DNA of 56,229 nucleotides from an uncultured Lachnospiraceae bacterium. GTDB taxonomy: Bacteria; Bacillota; Clostridia; Lachnospirales; Lachnospiraceae. Position 1 is the first letter of the stretch. Each line of letters opens with the position of its first letter. The stretch lies in assembly GCA_910588285.1 (NCBI GenBank), contig CAJUQB010000021.1, positions 1,642 through 57,870 of the forward strand, in the 5' to 3' direction. The notes beneath the pieces are model-generated. The model was not told the origin of the DNA, ran no database searches, and was given only the letters and a program-made list of their open reading frames with translations. This document shows positions 17,665 to 25,098 of this stretch, piece after piece. The position numbers were made by a program, and so were the translations under genes.

Positions 17665-18966
17665 CTATGCCGCCGGTGTAACCCTTCCCTCCCCGTCTAT
17701 GGAAGCTCCGGCAGAAATGCTCTGCAAAAGCTCCAGCAGGGCCTGCCGCTGTGCCCCTTCCAGCATGCTGGTTTTCGCCTCTGTGGCTCCCACCGGGATC
17801 ACCGTAAGCTCTGTATTCCCTTCCGCTGTAACCACTGCCTTCAGGGCATAGGTATCTGCGCCGCTGCTGTTGAAAATGAAGTTGCCCAGGCTGTAAACGA
17901 TCGGCTTTCCATTGTAATATTCGATTCCTTGGGGCACATGGGGATGGGAGCCCACCACCAGGTCTGCCCCTGCGTCAATGTAATCCTGTGCCAGCTGTCT
18001 CTGGTACTCCTCCGGGGTATTCTTCCGCTCCACGCCCCAGTGAACATACACTGCCACATAGTCGCAGTTCTCCTTTGCCGCCCGGATGGCTGCCACCAGC
18101 TGGGCGCTGTCATAGGTGCAGAACATCCCCGGCTGCTGGTTGTCAATATTCCAGGATACCACGGGAATCACCCGGGACGCCGCCAGCACGCCCACAGTCA
18201 TGCCTCCCCGATTCAGATAAATGGGCTGTGCCGCCCGCTCCCTGGTCTCTCCGGCCCCTGCATAGGGGATCCCGGCCCCATCCAGGGTGGCAAAGGTATC
18301 CGACAGGGCCTCTGTCCCGTAATCCAGGGCATGGTTATTGGCCAGGCTGGCCACATCCACCCCCATGTCCAAAAAAGCACTGACATAGGAAGGGTCTGCC
18401 CGGAAGGTAAACTGCTTGTCCGGCGCCTGGGTTCCTCTGGCAGAAAAGGGAAACTCCTCATTCACCACCGTGATATCCGCCTGCTGCATCTCTGTGAGCA
18501 GCGAATCCGACAGGATCCCGCTGATCCCCTCCCTGTCATAGTTGGCCTTCACATTGGCCTGATCCAGCATAATATCTCCGGTAAAAAACAAGGTCACCGG
18601 CCGCTCCTCCTGGCCGGACAGGCTGTCCGCCCCCGCCTCTCCAGGTACAGACCCATCCGTCTCTCCAGGCGCAGGCCCATCCGTCTCTCCAGGGGCATAA
18701 TTCCCGCCTTCCCCAGGCTCAGGCATTTGTCCCTCTTCCGGCGTCCCTTCCCCTGCATTTGGCCCCTTAGGCTGCTCCTGGCCCTCTTCCGGCGCCTCCT
18801 CCCCGGTCCCGGACTCCCTTAGCTGCTCCTGTCTCTTCGTCTCCAGGCTGGCCAGAGCCTCCCGGTCCCTTTGATACTCCACCCACAAAAAGCACACCAG
18901 GGCCAGAGCCAGCACAAGAATCAAAACCACACTGACCATAAGGACCCGCCTTTGACTTCTCCGCAT
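17665..18966 (-). CDS. CapA family metallophosphoesterase-like surface protein
   Basis: About 433 residues. An N-terminal membrane helix is followed by a long acidic, Pro/Gly/Glu-rich linker with repeats of PGETDG (residues about 45-120). The CapA/PgsA domain follows: TGDIMLDQANVK, VVNEEFPF, LANNHALDYG, VYVHWGVE, GSHPHVPQG and YSLGNFIF are all family blocks. PgsA of Bacillus takes part in poly-gamma-glutamate synthesis; solitary CapA proteins like this have no proven role. GGAGG lies eight bases before ATG 18966; the GTG immediately upstream is an alternative. Confidence 0.9.
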   Translation of the reverse strand: MRRSQRRVLMVSVVLILVLALALVCFLWVEYQRDREALASLETKRQEQLRESGTGEEAPEEGQEQPKGPNAGEGTPEEGQMPEPGEGGNYAPGETDGPAPGETDGSVPGEAGADSLSGQEERPVTLFFTGDIMLDQANVKANYDREGISGILSDSLLTEMQQADITVVNEEFPFSARGTQAPDKQFTFRADPSYVSAFLDMGVDVASLANNHALDYGTEALSDTFATLDGAGIPYAGAGETRERAAQPIYLNRGGMTVGVLAASRVIPVVSWNIDNQQPGMFCTYDSAQLVAAIRAAKENCDYVAVYVHWGVERKNTPEEYQRQLAQDYIDAGADLVVGSHPHVPQGIEYYNGKPIVYSLGNFIFNSSGADTYALKAVVTAEGNTELTVIPVGATEAKTSMLEGAQRQALLELLQSISAGASIDGEGRVTPAA

Positions 18967-19076
18967 CACATATTCCTCCCTCGCACCTACTATTTAATTT
19001 TTATTGTACCATTGATTTTTCTGCGAATCAATGATATAATATCTCATTACTGAAAGGAAAAGAGGAGGAGGAAATC

Positions 19077-19577
19077 TTGAGTCCATTAACAATCACATTA
19101 CTGGTTATCTGCGCAGTACTGCTAATCGGCATCATCGTTTTATATGTTCTCGGAAGGAAGTCCCAGAAGAAAAAGGAAGAGCAGGATGCACAGATTGCCG
19201 CTGCTGCCCAGACAATGTCCATGCTGATCATTGACAAGAAGAAGATGCGTCTGACAGAAGCCGGTCTCCCGTCCATGGTAGTGGAGCAGACGCCGAAGCT
19301 TTTACGCCGCTCCAAGGTGCCGGTTGTCAAGGCCAAGGTTGGCCCCCGGGTGATGACCCTGCTCTGCGATGCAGAGGTCTTTGAATACATACCGGTGAAA
19401 AAGGAAGTGAAGGCTGTTGTCAGCGGCCTGTATATCACCGGCGTGAAGGGGCTGCGAGGTTCCATTGATACCACGCCCAAGAAGAAGGGCTTCCGTGCCA
19501 AGCTGATGGCCAAGGCCAAGTCTGCCCGCCAGGAGCTGGACAAGGACAAGGCTGCAAAGAATAAGAAAAAGGCCTGA
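19077..19577 (+). CDS. Membrane-anchored hypothetical protein with Lys-rich tail
   Basis: 166 residues starting at TTG 19077 directly after AGGAGGAGGAAATC. One N-terminal membrane helix (residues about 4-26) is followed by a basic stretch, a compact middle segment and a C-terminal tail rich in lysine and alanine. I do not recognise the family. An AT-rich promoter region precedes it and a strong terminator follows, so it is a single-gene unit. The tail might bind nucleic acid or anionic polymers; that is speculation. Confidence 0.7.
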   Translation: MSPLTITLLVICAVLLIGIIVLYVLGRKSQKKKEEQDAQIAAAAQTMSMLIIDKKKMRLTEAGLPSMVVEQTPKLLRRSKVPVVKAKVGPRVMTLLCDAEVFEYIPVKKEVKAVVSGLYITGVKGLRGSIDTTPKKKGFRAKLMAKAKSARQELDKDKAAKNKKKA

Positions 19578-19579
19578 TC

Positions 19580-19628
19580 AAAGGGCTGTGAAGATGGATT
19601 TCCATGTTTTCCATCTTCACAGCCCTTT
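19580..19628 (+). terminator. Rho-independent terminator
   Basis: A 19-base perfect stem (arms at 19580-19598 and 19610-19628) with an 11-base loop, followed by a T-run on the plus strand. It closes the TTG-started gene and lies between convergent genes, so it may also stop the VWA operon coming the other way. Confidence 0.9.
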
Positions 19629-19677
19629 TTATGGACTTCCCCAGGCTGATTGCCAACGGCTTCCCGATCCGCAGCCG

Positions 19678-21291
19678 CTATTTCCGGGCCAGCTTCACCA
19701 GCTCCAGCAGCTCCGCTGCCTCCTGGCTGTCCTCATAGTCCACGCCCTCCCACAGGGACAGCAGATGCTCACAGGAGCTCTCCCCCCTGTTCTCACTGCC
19801 CCGAAGGATCATGGCAAATTCCGCTGCAGACGCGGCCAGCAGCATCCTGGCCTCCGTAAGGCTCTCATGGTACACCTCCTGGCCAAAGGCCCGCTCCAGC
19901 TCTGCGGCTGCTGCCTTCCCCGGCTTCTTATAGCGGATCCTTAAGGTTCCCCACTCCTTCTGCGCCTCTCCCTCCCTGGGCACAAGGGCCTGGTATTTCA
20001 GCTGGCCTGCATCCTCTGCAGAGTCCTCTGCCCATACCACCTCATAGAGGGCTGTCACACAATGGCCTGCCCCCATCTCTCCTGCATCCTTTTCGTCATC
20101 CCGAAATTCCTCGGCAGACATCAGCCGGTTCTCATAGCCCAGCAGCCGATAGGAGGCAATCCACACCGGGTTAAACTCCATCTGCAGCTTCACGTCCTCC
20201 GCCACGGTCACCAGAGTGCTCCCCATCTGCTCCACCAGTATGCGCCTGGCTTCCATCAGGGAATCCACATAGCCGTAATTTCCATTGCCGTAATCTGCCA
20301 GGGCCTCCATCTTATTGTCCTTGATATTGCCCTGGCCAAAGCCCAGCACAGACAGATAGACCCCGCTTTTCTTTTTCTCCTGAATCAGAGACACCAGGTC
20401 GCTCTCGCTGGTGGTCCCGATATTCAGATCCCCGTCCGTTGCCAGGATGACCCGGTTGATGCCGCCCTGTACAAAATGCCGTTCTGCAATTGCATAAGCC
20501 GTCTCAATCCCCGCGCTTCCATGGGTTCCGCCTCCTGCCTCCAGGCACTGGACAGCCTCCATGATCCTGCCCTTCTCATTTCCTCTGGCCCCCTCCAGCA
20601 CCACCTGGTCGCTGCCGGCATAGGTCACCACTGAGATACAGTCCTTTTCCTCCAGGCTGTCCACCAGCATTCCGAAGGCCTGCTTTACCAACGGCAGCTT
20701 ATCCGGCGACTCCATGGAGCCTGACACGTCCAGCAGGAATACCAGGTTGGTTCCCGGCGTCTCCTGAAAATCAATCTCCTGGGTGCGCAGCCCCACCCGG
20801 ATCAGCCCATGCTCCGGCTGCCAGGGACAGCTGCTCCCGTCTATGGTAATGCCAAAAACCTCATCCTCACCCGGCAGCTGGTAATCATAGCGGAAGTAAT
20901 TCACCATCTCCTCCAGACGCACGGCCCCCTCCGGAATCTCATCTATCCCCATGCCCTGATGAAGCATCCGGCGGACATTGCTGTAGGAAGCCGTGTCCAC
21001 ATCTGCGGAAAAGGTGGACAGCGGCTGGGTAGTCACGCTGACAAAGCCATTTTCGTCGATTGCCCGGTACTCCTCCGTGTTCCAGTCCTGTGCATTCCAT
21101 TCTATGGGCGCCGCCATATCCGTGTTCTCCTCGGCAGCGGCCTCAGGGGCGCTGTTCCAGGCTCCCTCCGCCATTCCCTTATCCCCGGAAAAAATCCCGG
21201 AAAAATCTCCGGAGCCCATGCCGCAGCCTGCCAGCAGGGATACTGTCATACATCCTGCCAATAAAACACAACCCAAACGCATCTTCTTCAT
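19678..21291 (-). CDS. VWA-domain lipoprotein (YfbK-like)
   Basis: 537 residues. The lipobox LLAGC gives lipid-anchored Cys23. After a low-complexity spacer comes a von Willebrand factor N-terminal region (VRRMLHQGMGIDEIPEGAVR, EEMVNYF), then the VWA domain with the MIDAS motif DVSGS (Asp188, Ser190, Ser192). A C-terminal YfbK-type domain follows. VWA domains bind protein partners through a divalent metal. GGAGG precedes ATG 21291. The gene is third in an operon with an ECF sigma factor and its anti-sigma-like partner, suggesting a surface or envelope-stress function. Confidence 0.88.
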   Translation of the reverse strand: MKKMRLGCVLLAGCMTVSLLAGCGMGSGDFSGIFSGDKGMAEGAWNSAPEAAAEENTDMAAPIEWNAQDWNTEEYRAIDENGFVSVTTQPLSTFSADVDTASYSNVRRMLHQGMGIDEIPEGAVRLEEMVNYFRYDYQLPGEDEVFGITIDGSSCPWQPEHGLIRVGLRTQEIDFQETPGTNLVFLLDVSGSMESPDKLPLVKQAFGMLVDSLEEKDCISVVTYAGSDQVVLEGARGNEKGRIMEAVQCLEAGGGTHGSAGIETAYAIAERHFVQGGINRVILATDGDLNIGTTSESDLVSLIQEKKKSGVYLSVLGFGQGNIKDNKMEALADYGNGNYGYVDSLMEARRILVEQMGSTLVTVAEDVKLQMEFNPVWIASYRLLGYENRLMSAEEFRDDEKDAGEMGAGHCVTALYEVVWAEDSAEDAGQLKYQALVPREGEAQKEWGTLRIRYKKPGKAAAAELERAFGQEVYHESLTEARMLLAASAAEFAMILRGSENRGESSCEHLLSLWEGVDYEDSQEAAELLELVKLARK

Positions 21292-21360
21292 AAAAAATCC
21301 TCCTTCCATTTCTGTCCCGGTTTCTATTTCTATAAAGGATACGTTTGGCGCCTTCCATTT

Positions 21361-22125
21361 TTATGGCAAAATTTTTAAAATTTTGACATTTGCTTCCTCC
21401 ACATCCAGCAGCACGCGGATTGTCCCCGAAAAATCCGCTTCCCGGTAAGCATTCCCCTCATAAAATACAGTGGCCTGCTCTCCAATCTCAAACCAGTTGT
21501 CCTCTGCCATCCGGATCCGGCCGGTGATCAGAAAGCCCTCCATGGTAGTCTGCACCTGCTCCACAGACAGCTCTGCCTCCAGATGGAATTCCCCCTCCCA
21601 TTCCTGGTAAGCCGAGGCATCCCCATCGCCCGCCTTCTCTGCCTGGGCGCCTTCTCCCTCTGCCGAGGCTGGGGCTTTGTCTGTATTCTCTGCCGGGGCA
21701 TCTTCTCCCTCCGCCAGGGCTCCATCCGTCTCCTCTGCCAGGTTCTGGGCTTTGTCTGTATCCTCTGCCGGGGCGCAGCCTTCCTCTGCTGCCTCCATGG
21801 TGTTGTCCGCTTTGTCTGTATCCTCTGCCTCCATTGCCGCGCTGTTGTTATCGTTCTTTCCTCCTCCCTGCTGCAGCTGCCAGACCGGAATTGCCAGAAG
21901 CGCCGCAGCAGCAGCCGCACCCAGGCCGGCCAGCCACCGCCGCCGGCTGTTCTGCCTTCCCCTTATCGGCAGGGCCATTTGCTCCTGCTGTGCCTCTGGC
22001 TTCTGCGTCCCCGGCGGCGTCCTCGGTGCAAGATTTTCTTCTATTTTATTCCAGAGCTCCGGGATATCCGTCATTATTTCCTTTTTATAAAGCTGCTTTA
22101 ACTCTTTTTCTGATAATTCCTTCAT
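21361..22125 (-). CDS. Putative anti-sigma factor with one membrane helix
   Basis: 254 residues. The N-terminal 35 residues (SEKELKQLYKKEIMTDIPELWNKIEE) are cytoplasmic. A basic patch and one membrane helix (about residues 63-83) are followed by an extracellular acidic region with repeats of the type AEDTDKA, and a compact C-terminal domain. It has the topology of clostridial anti-sigma factors but no zinc-binding HxxxCxxC motif is visible. Its ATG overlaps the stop of the sigma gene (ATGA), so the two are made together, as sigma/anti-sigma pairs usually are. Confidence 0.75.
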   Translation of the reverse strand: MKELSEKELKQLYKKEIMTDIPELWNKIEENLAPRTPPGTQKPEAQQEQMALPIRGRQNSRRRWLAGLGAAAAAALLAIPVWQLQQGGGKNDNNSAAMEAEDTDKADNTMEAAEEGCAPAEDTDKAQNLAEETDGALAEGEDAPAENTDKAPASAEGEGAQAEKAGDGDASAYQEWEGEFHLEAELSVEQVQTTMEGFLITGRIRMAEDNWFEIGEQATVFYEGNAYREADFSGTIRVLLDVEEANVKILKILP

Positions 22126-22682
22126 CCTGAAGCCCCCTTTCTGATATCATAGTAATGCTTTAGCTGGCGGATCCCCTGGCGGTACTGCCAGGAAACTGTT
22201 CCCAGGGGCTTGCCCAGGATATCCGCAATCTCCTGGAAGGTCATCTCCCCAATAATTTTCAAGTCCAGGACCTGCCGCTGGGCCGGCTTCAGCTTCGCCA
22301 TAGCCTCCCGCATGGACAGATCTCCCACCAGCTCCTCCGCAAATCCCTTCGCGGCTTTGCCGCCGCCCGCTGCATCCATCCCCTGATTCCTGTCCGCTGC
22401 CTGCTGCTCCCGTTTGCGTTTCCTCAGATAATCCACAGCCATGTTGCGGGCAATGGTCACCATCCAGCCCTTATGGGCCCCGCCGAACCGATAGCTGTCT
22501 GCCTTCTCCCACAGCCGGATAAAAAAATCCGAGGTAAGGTCCTGGGCGTCCTCCCGCTGTCCGGTCAGCTCGTAAACCACGGTATAGATCAGCCCCACAT
22601 AGGCCTCATAGATTTCCCGAAGCCCCTCCTTGTCCCCGGAGCGAATCCTTTGGATGCAGGCTTCAAATTCCTGTTCCCTCAA
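22122..22682 (-). CDS. ECF-type RNA polymerase sigma factor
   Basis: 186 residues. Region 2 (YEAYVGLIYTVVYELTGQREDAQDLTSDFFIRLWEKA and onward) and region 4 (LKPAQRQVLDLKIIGEMTFQEIADILGKPLGTVSWQ) are clear and no region 3 lies between them. GGAGG seven bases before TTG 22682 sets the start. It is transcribed away from asnA. Its likely targets are its own operon (anti-sigma and VWA lipoprotein) plus unknown genes elsewhere. Confidence 0.92.
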   Translation of the reverse strand: MREQEFEACIQRIRSGDKEGLREIYEAYVGLIYTVVYELTGQREDAQDLTSDFFIRLWEKADSYRFGGAHKGWMVTIARNMAVDYLRKRKREQQAADRNQGMDAAGGGKAAKGFAEELVGDLSMREAMAKLKPAQRQVLDLKIIGEMTFQEIADILGKPLGTVSWQYRQGIRQLKHYYDIRKGASG

Positions 22683-22723
22683 TGCCTCTCCTCCTTTATC
22701 TTATAGAAACTTTATCACACTTA

Positions 22724-22752
22724 TTGAAAAAGTACAATGAGAAGCGTATAAT
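22724..22752 (+). promoter_or_regulatory. Promoter of asnA
   Basis: TTGAAA (22724-22729) and TATAAT (22747-22752) with a 17-base spacer. The transcript start should fall about 60 bases before the asnA ATG. The leader is too short for a T-box. Confidence 0.85.
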
Positions 22753-22820
22753 CAATATAGCTTTGGCTGCATCAGCAGGAAAAATAATGCAACAACTTAA
22801 TTTGGAAAGGATTTATAAAA

Positions 22821-23831
22821 ATGGAATCAATGATTATCCCTAAGAATTACGAATCTCATCTGGATCTGCATGACACCCAGATTGCCATCAAGACAGTGAA
22901 GGATTTCTTTCAGAATCTGCTTTCCCAGCGTTTGAATCTGTCCCGTGTGTCCGCACCGCTGTTTGTTGACCCGGATTCCGGGCTCAATGACAATCTCAAC
23001 GGCGTGGAGCGTCCCGTTACCTTCGGCATTCGGGAGCAGAACGAGAAGCAGGCAGAGATTGTCCATTCCCTGGCCAAATGGAAGCGGTTCGCACTGCAGA
23101 AGTACGGATTTTCCACAGGGGAGGGGCTCTACACGGATATGAATGCCATCCGCCGGGATGAGGATACGGACAATATTCATTCGATCTTTGTGGATCAATG
23201 GGATTGGGAGAAGATTATCACCAGGGAGCAGCGCACCCTGGATACCCTGAAGGATACGGTGCGCACCGTCTACAAGGTGCTCCGCAAGACGGAGAAATAC
23301 ATGTCCATCCAATATGATTATATTGAAGAGGTTCTGCCTCATGATATCTTTTTTATTACCTCCCAGGAGCTGGAGGATATGTTCCCGGAATACACCCCCA
23401 AGGAGCGGGAATATTACATCGCCAAGGCAAAGGGCGCTGTCTGCATCATGCAGATCGGGGATGTGCTGGAATCCGGACAGCGCCATGACGGCCGCGCACC
23501 GGACTACGACGACTGGTCCTTGAATGCTGATATCATCGTTTATTATCCGGTGCTTGATATTGCCCTGGAGCTGTCCTCCATGGGAATCCGGGTAGACCGG
23601 GAGGCGCTGCTGTCCCAGCTCGACAAGGCCGGCTGTCCCCAGCGCGCCCAGCTGCCCTTCCAGCAGGCAGTTCTGGAGGAGCAGGTGCCCTTCACCATCG
23701 GCGGTGGAATCGGCCAGTCCCGGATCTGTATGTTCTTCCTGCGCAAGGCCCACATCGGCGAGGTGCAGTCCTCCCTGTGGCCGGAGGAGACCGTGGAGCT
23801 GGCGGAGAAACACGGCATCCAGCTGCTGTAG
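22821..23831 (+). CDS. asnA: Aspartate-ammonia ligase
   Basis: 336 residues, full length for AsnA, a class II aminoacyl-tRNA-synthetase-like enzyme that makes asparagine from aspartate, ammonia and ATP. Family blocks include APLFVDPDSGLNDNLNG, VHSLAKWKR, GLYTDMNAIRRDED, HSIFVDQWDWE and the C-terminal GGGIGQSRICMFFLR. GGAAAGGA precedes the ATG. It is a monocistronic unit between its own promoter and terminator. Confidence 0.97.
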   Translation: MESMIIPKNYESHLDLHDTQIAIKTVKDFFQNLLSQRLNLSRVSAPLFVDPDSGLNDNLNGVERPVTFGIREQNEKQAEIVHSLAKWKRFALQKYGFSTGEGLYTDMNAIRRDEDTDNIHSIFVDQWDWEKIITREQRTLDTLKDTVRTVYKVLRKTEKYMSIQYDYIEEVLPHDIFFITSQELEDMFPEYTPKEREYYIAKAKGAVCIMQIGDVLESGQRHDGRAPDYDDWSLNADIIVYYPVLDIALELSSMGIRVDREALLSQLDKAGCPQRAQLPFQQAVLEEQVPFTIGGGIGQSRICMFFLRKAHIGEVQSSLWPEETVELAEKHGIQLL

Positions 23832-23925
23832 TGCGCTGATACGTTCATTTTCAGGAAAACCATTTGGGGAAATATGGACGCGTCAGTACGCGAAGGTCCT
23901 TGGCTGCTTTTGAGGGGAAAAGGAT

Positions 23926-23983
23926 AGCCCCCGGGGGAATTGTGGTTTTTCACAGCCACAGCTCCCCTGGGGGCTTAGTTGTT
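23926..23983 (+). terminator. Terminator of asnA
   Basis: Arms of 13 bases (23926-23938 and 23963-23975, one mismatch) enclose a loop containing a second small hairpin (TTGTGG with CCACAG). A short T-containing tail follows. It marks the right edge of the core block before the AT-rich scar. Confidence 0.75.
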
Positions 23984-24020
23984 TACCCAAAATATACAGA
24001 TGAATCACTCTGCCAATACA

Positions 24021-24471
24021 TTAGGTATCCAGCTCTTCGTATAGATTCTTGAGCGATTTATTTTCAAGTAATTCCAGGGTACTGCTAAAATTATCAATCT
24101 AATCTCCATTGCACGTTCTACCTGCCCCTGATCCCACATGCAAAGGGTTGCGATTTGTATATAGAGAGACTCTTCTGTCACATCTGCTGCCTGTTTTGGG
24201 TCATACAGCTCAATGCATCTTTCATAAAAATATATGCCTCTCTCTTTTTTATCATCGATATGTTCCATATTTGCAGAAAAGCATTGGCTATAATAAATAT
24301 CCGCCAAGATCTTATTCAGATGAAAATCATTGGGGTATTTTGTCAAACAGTCCAATGCCTTTTTTTCATGAATTCCAGCTCCAGCAGCTCATTCCAGCGG
24401 CTCACATCCACAGGCTCTCCCAGTTTCCTGCAATAAAATCCCATATTCTGATAATTTGGATTTTTCGCCAT
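24021..24471 (-). pseudogene. Remnant of an XRE/TPR regulator, two frameshifts
   Basis: Read on the minus strand, NPNYQNMGFYCRKLGEPV and WNELLELEFMKK lead to a seven-A run where the frame is lost. The protein resumes one frame over (ALDCLTKYPNDFHLNKILAD) through a TPR-like helical region with ERGIYFYERCIELYDPKQ. A second shift near 24085 is needed to reach the natural helical end (NFSSTLELLENKSLKNLYEE, stop at 24021). The sequence resembles the C-terminal TPR part of clostridial XRE regulators. The DNA-binding domain is missing. Confidence 0.65.
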
Positions 24472-24487
24472 TTAGCAATTTTTGAAA

Positions 24488-24829
24488 TCAAAAATATTGT
24501 ATCGGTATCTGTAAAAAATACAGCAATGCCAGCATCCAATTGATTCTTAAGATCATCCATAAAATCATCCCTGCTGTCAGCGCAGATACAAATATTCCGG
24601 AAATGGAAGAGCTATATAAACTAAAAATCGTATTGATAGTACCATTTACCCGTTCTGTCGGATAGGTAGGCTCCATCACCTTTAATCCGGTTTCTATCTG
24701 ATCTTCCATGAACTCTTTGAGAATGAAGGGGCCTAATATGGATAAGATACTGATTGAAATAAGTAATAGCACGCTGGTGAAGATTTCTTTCCTATATTTT
24801 TTAAAGAGTTTTTTATATATCTCTTTCAT
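24488..24829 (-). pseudogene. ABC exporter transmembrane-domain remnant
   Basis: 113 residues. The first hydrophobic segment (SVLLLISISILSILGPFILK) looks like helix 1 of a type I ABC exporter. RVNGTINTIFSLYSSSISGI and the following pair of helices (MILWMILRINWMLALLYFL) resemble the exporter region around helices 3 and 4. The segment expected between them, with helix 2, is missing, as are the rest of the membrane domain and the ATPase. It starts two bases after the stop of the cysteine-rich frame at 24832. Identity is inferred from pattern only. Confidence 0.45.
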
Positions 24830-24831
24830 GC

Positions 24832-24993
24832 TTATTTTCCGAAATCTATACTTTTTATATAATCAATTGCTTCTCTTTTGGCTCTTTCACAATAATTATT
24901 ACGTCCTTTAAGTAAACTTTTAGTTGTATTATATGAAATTGCTTTACAAGGACCTCCACAAATAATTGTACCACTACAACCACATTTATCCAA
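24832..24993 (-). other. Cysteine-rich open frame (53 aa if started at TTG 24993)
   Basis: The frame contains DKCGCSGTIICGGPC, then a basic helical stretch ending DYIKSIDFGK. It ends two bases before the ABC remnant start, as in an operon. It is open back to the fbp stop in the same frame, and base composition switches from GC-rich to AT-rich at about 24990, so the gene's original 5' end has probably been lost. No ribosome binding site precedes the TTG. The spacing of cysteines and glycines recalls small secreted peptides, but I cannot name a family. Confidence 0.4.
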
Positions 24994-25098
24994 GAAAACG
25001 GCAAAGGGAGCCGGGTATACCTTTCTTCCTTTTGCACTGCATCCATCTCCTGCACCTCCTGCAAAAACAGCAGCCCGCTCTCCAAATACATGTCGCCT

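Noticed and set aside
22753..22820. T-box leader ahead of asnA
   Set aside because: Only about 60 bases of leader and no T-box sequence or specifier hairpin.
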